Below, piece after piece: positions 53,226 to 60,956 of a stretch of DNA of 64,000 nt. Location: NCBI GenBank assembly GCA_003116995.1, contig BDSL01000108.1, positions 1 to 64,000 on the forward strand, written 5' to 3'. Each line of letters opens with the position of its first letter. Positions within the stretch are counted from its first letter, which is position 1. Source of the DNA: Yamagishiella unicocca (lineage: Eukaryota > Chlorophyta > Chlorophyceae > Chlamydomonadales > Volvocaceae). The notes beneath the pieces were generated by a model. That model worked only from the letters and a program-made list of their open reading frames with translations. It did not search any database and was not told the origin of the DNA. A program made the position numbers and the translations under genes.

Positions 53226-54905
53226 ATGGCGGTGGCTCCGCGTGGGCCGCGAGTGGTCGCTCCGCGGCGCGTCGTTTCGCTGGCCGAGGCGCGGCCAGTG
53301 TTTGATGCGCATTCGGTGCTTCGCGCCCGCGGCTTCAACGCTGCCTATACCTTTCAGTTTGGTGCTGGCACCAGGGCGCCGCATGCGCTCGCGGCGGTCC
53401 GAGCCGCGGCGCCAATGCTGCGCGACTTCTTCCGGACCAAGCTGCCGGTTGGCCTGCAGTCCGCGGCCCACGTGGGGCTCGGACCGGTCATCCCAAGCAA
53501 GGTTGCGGAGGCAGGCGCACCGCTTGGCGTCGAGCTCCAGGTCTGGCTGTCCGCGTCGGCGCTGGCGGCGCTCGGGAGTCGTCTGCCCCCCTCCGCGGTC
53601 GCCCTGGCCAGTGTGCCAACCCAGCTGCTGGGACAGCCGGGTGACCCCCCATTGGTGGCTGGCTTGCGTTCAGTTGACGTCACCGCCACGGAGGCGGTGG
53701 TTGCGGGGCTTCCCCCCTCGGTAGCTGGCTGTGGAGACTTCGAGGCGGTGCTGGCGTTCCTGCGGCTGGTGTACGGCCCGCAGCTGGGCCCGCAGGTCCT
53801 GGAGGTGCTCGGCGTCACTGATGGCAGTGTCAGCCTGCTTGTGCAACGGCGGCACAGCCTGCCGCCGGTGCAGCCAGCCACGGTACCGCTGATGGATGGT
53901 CGTGTCTGGGATGGTCAGCTGTCCCTGGCCCACCGCCCGCGGTCCCTGCCGCCAGAGTATCCCGTCCTTCGCCCGCCGCTGCCCACCGCGCCGGCGTGGG
54001 CGCCCCCTGTGCCGGTGGGCGATCCGCCGCCACGGTCGCCACCGCCGCCGGCCGTGGGGGCCCAGGCGTCCATGCCGGAGACCGCTGGTGGGGTGCTTCC
54101 GACCCCGACCGCTGAGGCCCGGGGTGCGCCCTCGGTGCCTGCCGTCAGGGTGGGGGTTGCGCCCGTCGTGGCTGCTGCCAGGGTGCCGCCGCCGCCTGTG
54201 TTGGCCGCGGTGGCTGGCGCCCCTGGCGCCCCCAGCGCCGCCGTGGCCCCCGTGGTGTCGCAGGCTGGTGCGCGGGCTGCTCGGGCGGCGGGCGCGGCAG
54301 CTCGTGCCGCCACCCGCGCCGCGCCGGTGGCGGCGGCTGAGCGGGAGGTGGTGGTGCGCGCGCTGGTCGCGCGCATCGTTGCTCGCGTGGCGGCTCCACC
54401 CCCTGGACTGAGCGGCGGTGCGGCTGCCGCGCTCGGGTCTGTGGCGCGCCTCCTGGGGCGGGCTACGTCGCCTCGCGGGGGTCCCTGTGGCCCCGCCGCC
54501 CGCAGCTCGGGCCGTACCCCGTCTGCCCCGCGGGGCTCCCGCAGCCCCGCGGCGCGTCGTCCCGGTGGTGGCTCGCCGCCCCAGCGCGGCGTGTCGCCCC
54601 CCCGTGGGCGCCCGCCCGCCCCAGCCCTGGAGCGCCGCGCGCGCCGCGACCGGATGGAGGTGGACGTCAGTTCAGTGCTGGGCCGCCGTGGCCGCTCGGG
54701 CTCGCCGCTCTCGGTGCGGCGCAAGCCGGCCCTACCCTCGCCACTTCTGCTGTTGCCGCCGCCGCCCGTGGGCAGTGGCGACGGACCCTCTCCGCTGCTG
54801 CTGTTGCCGCCGCCGCCCGTGGGTGGTGGCGACGGACCCTCTCCGCTGCTGCTGTTGCCGCCGCCCCCCGTGGGCGGTGGCGGCGGACCGTCGCCCGCCC
54901 AGTAA
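53226..54905 (+). CDS. LINE ORF1 protein, 559 aa
   Basis: The first about 210 residues look folded (YTFQFGAGTRAPHALAAVRA; GDFEAVLAFLRLVYGPQLGP). The remainder is Pro/Ala/Arg-rich and probably disordered, with an Arg-Ser-Pro-rich basic stretch (about 420-500) and three 17-residue copies of SPLLLLPPPPVGGGDGP at the C-terminus. No CCHC zinc knuckle and no clear coiled coil are visible, unlike many L1-type ORF1s. Likely role by position is an RNA-binding partner in the LINE RNP. It ends in TAA only 5 nt before the ORF2 ATG in another frame, which fits termination-reinitiation on one transcript. Confidence 0.8.
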   Translation: MAVAPRGPRVVAPRRVVSLAEARPVFDAHSVLRARGFNAAYTFQFGAGTRAPHALAAVRAAAPMLRDFFRTKLPVGLQSAAHVGLGPVIPSKVAEAGAPLGVELQVWLSASALAALGSRLPPSAVALASVPTQLLGQPGDPPLVAGLRSVDVTATEAVVAGLPPSVAGCGDFEAVLAFLRLVYGPQLGPQVLEVLGVTDGSVSLLVQRRHSLPPVQPATVPLMDGRVWDGQLSLAHRPRSLPPEYPVLRPPLPTAPAWAPPVPVGDPPPRSPPPPAVGAQASMPETAGGVLPTPTAEARGAPSVPAVRVGVAPVVAAARVPPPPVLAAVAGAPGAPSAAVAPVVSQAGARAARAAGAAARAATRAAPVAAAEREVVVRALVARIVARVAAPPPGLSGGAAAALGSVARLLGRATSPRGGPCGPAARSSGRTPSAPRGSRSPAARRPGGGSPPQRGVSPPRGRPPAPALERRARRDRMEVDVSSVLGRRGRSGSPLSVRRKPALPSPLLLLPPPPVGSGDGPSPLLLLPPPPVGGGDGPSPLLLLPPPPVGGGGGPSPAQ

Positions 54906-54910
54906 GGCCC

Positions 54911-57900
54911 ATGCCGGCCCGTGGGGGGCGCTCCGCCCCGCGGCCCTGCCGGCCGCTCCGTGTGGGCTCACACAACTTGGGGGGCGTGCGGTCAGGCGCC
55001 GCCGCTCCCAAGCTGCATGCTGCTCTACTGCTGTGGGCGCAGCTCCGCCTCGATGTCGTCTGTATCCAGGAGACGCACTTGTCTACGTTTGGAGATCGGG
55101 GGCTATTCGAGCGGCGTCTCCATGCGGCCGCTGGTCACCTCCATGTCGCTCCCTGGCGTGTGGTGTCGTTCCGCAATGCTACGCTGGCGGACCCCTGTGC
55201 TGGCGTGGCGATTCTCGTTCGCTCGGACCTGATCGCTTCTGGCCGGCTGGTGGCAGCGGCCTCACCACTGCTCCCTGGTCTCGCGGGTGATCAACCTGCA
55301 GTTGCTGCTTCCTCCCCCCCCTCTCGTTCCCTGTCACCGCCGCCCCGCTCACCGTCCCCTGGACCGGCCGCCGACGCGGGTCCCTCCGCCGCCGCCGTGT
55401 CCGTGGCGGCGGCCTCGGGGGTGGCGGCCTCGGTGGCGGCGGCCGCCGCGGCCGCGGCCGTGGCGGCCACGGCGGCGGCGGTAGCCTCGGCCGCCACGGC
55501 GCCCCGTGGTGGGGCCGCCGCTGCGCCTCCCCCCGCCGCGGTGGCCCTGGAAGGGGCCGGCCTGGCCGCGGCTGACCAGCCTCCGGCGGTCCCGGCCGCG
55601 TCCTCATCCGCAGCGGGGCGCCTCGCCACCTACTCCTTCACCTGGCTGGGTCATCGCCTGCACCTCACCAATGTTTATCTGCCCGCTGGTAGCTCGGCTT
55701 CACGCGCTGCTTTCCTCCAGCAGCACCTGGCGCCTGTGCTGGCGACCAGCACCCCGGGCCAGCATGTCCTAGCCGGCGACTTCAACTTCGTCGCTGGCCC
55801 GTGGGACAGCAGTGCGGGGTCGGCGCGAGTGGTTCGCGACCGCCCTGCCGCTCGGGTCCTCGCGACAGTGGGCCCGTCGTTGGCTGATGTGCATCGTGAG
55901 CGCTTCCCCACCAGCACGGATTACACCCACCTCTACTCCGCCCCCTCCCCCGGTGGTTCCCGCATCGACCGCATCTATGTGTCCCGCTGCCTCCTCCCCT
56001 TCGTGGCGGGCTCCGCCATTGAGCTGGGCTCGCCTTCCGACCACCGCGTCCCCTGCATCCAGCTGCTGCCCCGGGTTCCTGCCTCGCGCGGCCCCGGCCT
56101 CCGTCGCACCCGCATGGCCTTCTCTGGCCACCGCGACCTCAAGGATCAGCTGCAGGCCTGGCTCGACGCGGCGTTCGCGGCCATGCCGGCTGAGGGGGAG
56201 CACGCTGCCCTGCTGGCGTGGTGGCCGGGCTTCAAACGGCGGCTGGCGGCGGTGGCGGCGATTCTCAATCGCACCGCTCGCTCTCGGCGCCTGGCCTCGG
56301 GCGCGCAGGTGGAGGCAGCCCGAGCCGCCTTGCGGGCGGCCCACCTTGCGGCCGCGACGCCGTCGGCGGCGCCCGAGGCCGTGGGTGGTGTGGTGGCCGC
56401 CCAGGCTGCCTTGGCGGTGGCCTTGCGTGTGGCGGCGGCGGGCGAGGCCGCCCGGGTACGCGTGGCGTGGGTGCGCGAGGGGGAGCGCCCGTGCCCCGCA
56501 CTCACCGCCATGATTCACCCACCGCGGTCGTCCCAGGACATTACCGCGCTGCGCGACGCTGCTGGGCGCCTCGTGACCGACCCGCGCCAATTGCCCAATG
56601 TCGTCGCTTCTTTCTGGGAGCGCATCAGCTGCCTGCCGTCAGGCCTGGACTCGGCGGATCAGCAAGCGGTTCTGGCAGCTGTCGACGCCCACTCTACTCC
56701 GATCTCGCCCGATCTTCGCCCCGAGTTGGGCTCCATCGCAGTCTCAGCAGCGGAGGTGGCGCGGGCCCTGCAGCAAGCCAAGCCTGGCACGTCCCCAGGC
56801 TGGGACGGAATCCCTGTGGATCTCCTCCGGACCTACAGTGGCTGCTTTGTGCCGGCACTGGCCCGCCTTTTCACTGCTATCGGCCATCTGCGCGCCGTCC
56901 CGACGGGTTTCCTGAAGGGTGTTATATCCGTCATTTACAAGGGCCATGATGCGGACCGGGCGGCGGCCGGCGCCTACCGCCCCATCACCCTGCTCTGTAC
57001 TGATTACCGCATTCTGGCGAAGGTCCTCGCCAACCGCCTCAGCCCTGGCCTTTCCGCCGCCATCCCCCTCGAGCAGTCCGCCTTCCTCCCCGGCCGCTCC
57101 ATTGGCGCCAACACCCGCTTCCTTCGCTGCCTCCCCCCCCTCCTACACCAGCAGCAACGGAGTGCTCTCATCGCCTTCTTGGATTTCGCCAAAGCTTACG
57201 ACACCATTGACCGCTCCTTCCTCTTTGCTGTCATGGAGCGCATGGGTGTTGGGGCCGGTTTCCTGGGATGGACGCAGCTCCTGTTGGGCCGTACAGTGGC
57301 CATGGCGTCCGTCAACGGCTACATCTCCCGCTCTGTCCCTATCCGGGCCGGCGTCCGGCAGGGCTGTCCCCTTGCCCCGCTCCTATACCTCTTCGTGGCC
57401 CACGCCCTCCTCTGCTGGCTGAAGCGGCACGGTGTTGGTGTGCCGCTGGCCCCGGCGGACCCGGCCAGCCTGGTTACCGGCGTGCAGTTTGCTGATGATG
57501 CCCAAGTCGCGCTCCCAGATGCAGCTGCAGTACCGCCATTTATCGCCCTCATGGCGGCGTTTGCCCGCGCCTCTGGCCAGCACCTGAATCCCTCCAAGGT
57601 CGAGCTGCTGTGGGCTGGTCGCCAGGTGACGCCGGCACCCGCCGCCCCGGCTGCCGTCCTTGCCGCTGCGGTGGCGGCCGTCGCCGCCCCTGCCGCCGCG
57701 TGGACCGCTGCGGGCGGTGCCGCCGCTTCACCCGCCGCCCCGAGCGCCGCTGCTGCCGAGGCGCCGGTGGAGGCCGCCCCGGCAGGCGCTGGCGCCGCCG
57801 CCGTACCTCCTGACGCCCCGGCCGCCGCCGCTGCTGCCGCTGCGCCGGTGGCTGCCGCCCTGGCCGCCGCTGCTGCTGCCCCGCAGGCGGCTGCCGCCCC

Positions 57901-59179
57901 GGCCGCCGCGGCTGCCGTGGCGCCGGCGGCTGCCGTCCTGGTCGCAGTGGCCGCCGAGGCGCTGGCGACCGCTGGTTCGGCTGCCGCCGGTGGTGCTCCT
58001 GGGGCGGCCGCGGGTGCCGAGGCCACCACGGTGCTGACGACCGCAGCCCCGGCCGCCGCTGGCGCCGCCGCAGCGTCTCCCACGCCTCCTGACGCCCCAG
58101 CCGTCGCGGCCGTCACTGCCGCCCCCACTGCCCCGGCCGCCCCAGCCGCTCCAGCCGCCCCAGCCGCCCCTGCTGGCGCCGCCAGCTCCCCCGTCGCCCG
58201 TCACCCGCCTCGCCTGGCGCGCCCACCAGGGCTGGCTCGCCGCGGTCGTCGGCGTCGTGGCCGCGGTGCTGCAGCTGTCGTGGTCGTGGGCGCCCTCGCC
58301 GCAGCCGCTGGCGCCCTGGCCGCCCCGGGTCCCTCCACATCGCCGTCCCTTGCCGCCACCGCTCCCGGGGTGCCTCGCCCCTCCCCTTCTCCCCCGCCCC
58401 CTGCCCTCGCTGGCCTTCGGATCGTGCCCGCTGCGGTGGCGCTGGGCATCCCCTTCACCAATCCGCCTGCCGCCCCCGTCCTCGATTGGGCGTCACGGAT
58501 GTCGGAGGCCCGCCGCCGTCTCCAAAAGATCTCCCGCATGGCCCTGTCGATGTTCGGCCGTGCCACTGCGGCTGCAGCTTATGCTCTCCATATGGCGACG
58601 TACCACATGGAGCACTCGGGGCTGCCGCCGGCGGAGGTCCTTGCTGGCATCATGGCCCTTGTCGCAAAGCTGGTGGATCGGGAGCTAGGCCCTGATGACG
58701 CCCAGCGCCGTTTCACTGGTGTTCCCCTCCGCCTGCTCTCCGGTCATCCCACCATCGGCGGCTTCGGTGTACTGCCCCTTCGGCTGCATGTCCTCAGCCG
58801 GCATGCCAAGTGGAGCCTGACGGTCGCCCGCTCCGCGCTGCAGCCCCCGGCTGCCCGCGCGCCGTGGATCCGGATTGCGGTCTCCTTCCTCTCTACCCTC
58901 CACCCTGCCTTCCGCCCGCTGGCCGTCACCACAGCTCGCCCGGATGGCCCGTGGCTCGGCGCCCCCTTAAGCTTGCCCCCGGACATCCACCGGCTTGCCA
59001 CGAGCCTCGGTCACCTCCCCCCCCTGTCTGACGTCGCGGACCCCCCCTGGAGCCGGGCGTCTGGTGCTTCAACGCGCCGCTGTGGGGCAACCCGCTCCTG
59101 CCCAACGCGGGGGCGCCGGGCCGGCGGCCGGGGTTGGAGGCTATCCATGGCCCCCTCACCATGTGCCGCCGCCTGCTGA
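54911..59179 (+). CDS. LINE ORF2: endonuclease-reverse transcriptase (frame breaks near C-terminus)
   Basis: 1,422 codons. APE-type endonuclease: SHNLGG (Asn22), CIQETHL (Glu54), LTNVYLPAG (about 253), AGDFNF (about 287) and SDHR (about 376), so the catalytic set appears intact. Reverse transcriptase: SPGWDGIPVDLL (about 626), AFLDFAKAYDTID (about 755), GVRQGCPLAPLLY (about 814) and FADD (860-863). Two large Ala/Pro-rich inserts break the domains: about residues 125-235 in the endonuclease and about 905-1165 between FADD and the LGIPF motif of the thumb. The last about 45 codons after the C run at 59,041-59,047 are out of frame; the true C-terminus continues in the next entry. The enzyme would nick target DNA and prime cDNA synthesis there. 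Confidence 0.93.
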   Translation: MPARGGRSAPRPCRPLRVGSHNLGGVRSGAAAPKLHAALLLWAQLRLDVVCIQETHLSTFGDRGLFERRLHAAAGHLHVAPWRVVSFRNATLADPCAGVAILVRSDLIASGRLVAAASPLLPGLAGDQPAVAASSPPSRSLSPPPRSPSPGPAADAGPSAAAVSVAAASGVAASVAAAAAAAAVAATAAAVASAATAPRGGAAAAPPPAAVALEGAGLAAADQPPAVPAASSSAAGRLATYSFTWLGHRLHLTNVYLPAGSSASRAAFLQQHLAPVLATSTPGQHVLAGDFNFVAGPWDSSAGSARVVRDRPAARVLATVGPSLADVHRERFPTSTDYTHLYSAPSPGGSRIDRIYVSRCLLPFVAGSAIELGSPSDHRVPCIQLLPRVPASRGPGLRRTRMAFSGHRDLKDQLQAWLDAAFAAMPAEGEHAALLAWWPGFKRRLAAVAAILNRTARSRRLASGAQVEAARAALRAAHLAAATPSAAPEAVGGVVAAQAALAVALRVAAAGEAARVRVAWVREGERPCPALTAMIHPPRSSQDITALRDAAGRLVTDPRQLPNVVASFWERISCLPSGLDSADQQAVLAAVDAHSTPISPDLRPELGSIAVSAAEVARALQQAKPGTSPGWDGIPVDLLRTYSGCFVPALARLFTAIGHLRAVPTGFLKGVISVIYKGHDADRAAAGAYRPITLLCTDYRILAKVLANRLSPGLSAAIPLEQSAFLPGRSIGANTRFLRCLPPLLHQQQRSALIAFLDFAKAYDTIDRSFLFAVMERMGVGAGFLGWTQLLLGRTVAMASVNGYISRSVPIRAGVRQGCPLAPLLYLFVAHALLCWLKRHGVGVPLAPADPASLVTGVQFADDAQVALPDAAAVPPFIALMAAFARASGQHLNPSKVELLWAGRQVTPAPAAPAAVLAAAVAAVAAPAAAWTAAGGAAASPAAPSAAAAEAPVEAAPAGAGAAAVPPDAPAAAAAAAAPVAAALAAAAAAPQAAAAPAAAAAVAPAAAVLVAVAAEALATAGSAAAGGAPGAAAGAEATTVLTTAAPAAAGAAAASPTPPDAPAVAAVTAAPTAPAAPAAPAAPAAPAGAASSPVARHPPRLARPPGLARRGRRRRGRGAAAVVVVGALAAAAGALAAPGPSTSPSLAATAPGVPRPSPSPPPPALAGLRIVPAAVALGIPFTNPPAAPVLDWASRMSEARRRLQKISRMALSMFGRATAAAAYALHMATYHMEHSGLPPAEVLAGIMALVAKLVDRELGPDDAQRRFTGVPLRLLSGHPTIGGFGVLPLRLHVLSRHAKWSLTVARSALQPPAARAPWIRIAVSFLSTLHPAFRPLAVTTARPDGPWLGAPLSLPPDIHRLATSLGHLPPLSDVADPPWSRASGASTRRCGATRSCPTRGRRAGGRGWRLSMAPSPCAAAC

Positions 59180-60240
59180 CCGTCGGCGACGCCGTCCGGG
59201 TGCAGGACGCTATGACCGCGTTTGAGGTGGAGCGCGCCCATGCCCTGGCGACGACGCCGGGCATGGCCATCTTCAGCCGGCTGGCTGAGCGCTGGACGAC
59301 GCTCGTACGGCACGAGCTGGCGCCCTCCGAGCTGGCCATGGGTGCGCTCCAAGATCGCATCGCGGCGCGGGCTGCGGTGGCCGCTCTCCTTTCTGACATC
59401 TCGCCCGCGTGGCTCGCTGCTGCTCGCCTGGCGCCCGATGGCCCCGCCCCGCCGTCGCCTGACGAGGTGGATGCTCTCCTCCTTGCTCGTCTGGGGTGGC
59501 GGCTGGGTGTGGACGCCGTGCTGCCCCTCACCTCCTTCACCGTCAAGCTGGGCACCCTGCTCCAGGCGGCGGAACTGGAGCGCCCCAGGCAGGCCTGTCA
59601 TGCGGCGTATGTGCGGGAGGCGCTCGGGCTGTCCCCTGCTGTGGCTGCCACGCCCGAGGCGGCCCTTGTGGCGTTACGCGCGGTATGGCGGCGGTTGTGG
59701 AAGCGTCTTAAGTGGGAGCCGCGGTGGAAGGAGGTCCTCTGGCGGCTGGCGGTTGACGGGGTGCCCATGCCGGGCTCCTCTCACCTCCCGCTGGTCCCAC
59801 CCGAACCGTGTGCTTGCGGCTGTTACCCCGCTGCAGCGGGTGTGGCCGAGTCGCCGCGCTTGCATCACTTTTGGTCTTGCCCCCTCGTCCGCCCGCTCTG
59901 GGATGAACTGGAAGTCTGCTGTGGGTGCGGGGTCACGCGTGAGCATGTGTGGTTGTGTGTGTCGCCGGATCCGACCACTGTGCTGCAGTGTGTGTGGGAT
60001 GTGGTGGCGTTGGCGGCGCTCAACGCGATGGAGTGGGCGCGCCGGTACATACACTCTCATCGGCTCTCCGGCACCACCCTCCCTGCTGCTATGCGTTCTG
60101 GCCTCCTTGCTAAGTTCTGGGCCTTGCTGCGGGACTTTGCGGGCTTGGGTTTGCCCCGCAAGGACTGGGGTGACGTGGGGGTGGACCACCCATTTTTGTT
60201 CGTAACCGGGGGTCGGCTCATGTGCGCCGTGCCGCCCTAG
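59048..60240 (+). pseudogene. LINE ORF2 C-terminal part, shifted frame
   Basis: Continues ORF2 in another frame right after a seven-C run. It starts with the LINE-typical VWCFNAPLWGNPLL stretch and ends MCAVPP-TAG at 60,240. Near residue 226 counted from the first ATG at 59,134 lies CACGCY...HHFWSC, a Cys/His cluster of the kind found at the C-terminus of L1-type ORF2. A one-base length change in the homopolymer (real mutation or sequencing error) explains the split; the rest of the frame is open for nearly 400 codons, so the loss is recent or artefactual. Confidence 0.85.
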
Positions 60241-60550
60241 CTAGCTTGCCTTGGCTGCTGTTTGTTCTTTCGTTCTTTCTTTCCTGGTGCCACCTTTGCT
60301 GGTTCGAGATACGAGTGGTGCGGGTGATGGGCAGGTGAGCCAATGGGGGCTTTTGTGGTGGTTTTGACGCGTAAGGGTGGCCTGCATGGGGCCGTGTCCT
60401 GCCGTCGCTTGTGCTGACTTTGCATGATGCTGTTTGCCTGCTGTTGCCCGTACCCGACCTTGGTTCCGTGTCTCTTCCGCAGTGCTTTCCCGCCGGGATA
60501 AGGGCGGGTGCCGCCTGTCGTGCGGCCACTGTAACGCGGTCTCTCTCTCT
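60241..60550 (+). other. LINE 3' untranslated region and tail
   Basis: Non-coding. Has a TTCTTTCGTTCTTTCTTTCC run after the stop and ends in AAGGGCGGGTGCCGCCTGTC...GTAACGCGGTCTCTCTCT. The terminal about 30-50 bp recur as isolated insertions at 26,422 and 52,963, which identifies them as the part where reverse transcription starts. Confidence 0.8.
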
Positions 60551-60956
60551 TGGTCACCTTCATACCTCCCGGGGGGAGGTAAGCACAAGCTGCGCAGGGG
60601 CTGCGCGAGTGGGCTTACCTCCCCCGCCGGGGCTGGGGGCAGCCGTCACATGCGGGCGGGCCGCAATGGGCGCACGCTTGCAGGGCTATGCTTGCAGGGC
60701 TATGCTTGCAGGGCTATGCTTGCAGGGCTATGCTTGCAGGGCTATGCTTGCAGGAGAATACTTGCAGGGGTATACTTGCAGGCATATGCTTGGAGGCGGC
60801 GTACACTTTAGAGGTGGCCCACGGGTCAGAGGCCGACGGGTTGGAGGCCCACGGGTCGGAGGCCCACGGGTTGGTGCCCCATGGGGCGGAGGCCCACGGG
60901 TTGGTGGCCCACGGGTCCGAGGCCCAAGGGTTAGGGGTGGAGACCCACGGTGCATA
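60551..60956. repeat. Restored long-unit end and junction 11
   Basis: TTGGTCACCTTCATA, one palindrome, GC-rich block, 14-bp array (60,672-60,780), the GTACACTTTAGAGG linker and a 15-bp array (60,815-60,956). Confidence 0.9.

Larger units (their letters stand above)
53100..60550 (+). mobile_element. Near-full-length LINE with APE endonuclease and reverse transcriptase
   Basis: Contains a 5' leader, ORF1 (53,226), ORF2 (54,911), a roughly 310-bp 3' untranslated region and a CGCGGTCTCTCTCTCT tail. The 3' flank TTGGTCACCTTCATA restores the interrupted long unit; TTGGTCA at 52,678 and 60,550 is a candidate 7-bp target duplication for the whole SINE/LINE block. Overall layout and a C-terminal Cys/His cluster are those of L1/Tx1-type elements; clade placement is tentative. 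The 5' boundary is uncertain because of nested insertions. Confidence 0.9.

Noticed and set aside
53101..53724. 207-codon ORF overlapping LINE ORF1
   Set aside because: Arg/Trp/Cys-rich product of reading a GC-rich gene in the wrong frame.
56218..58340. Other-frame and minus-strand ORFs over LINE ORF2
   Set aside because: Shadow frames of high-GC codons; the ORF2 frame alone carries endonuclease and reverse-transcriptase motifs.
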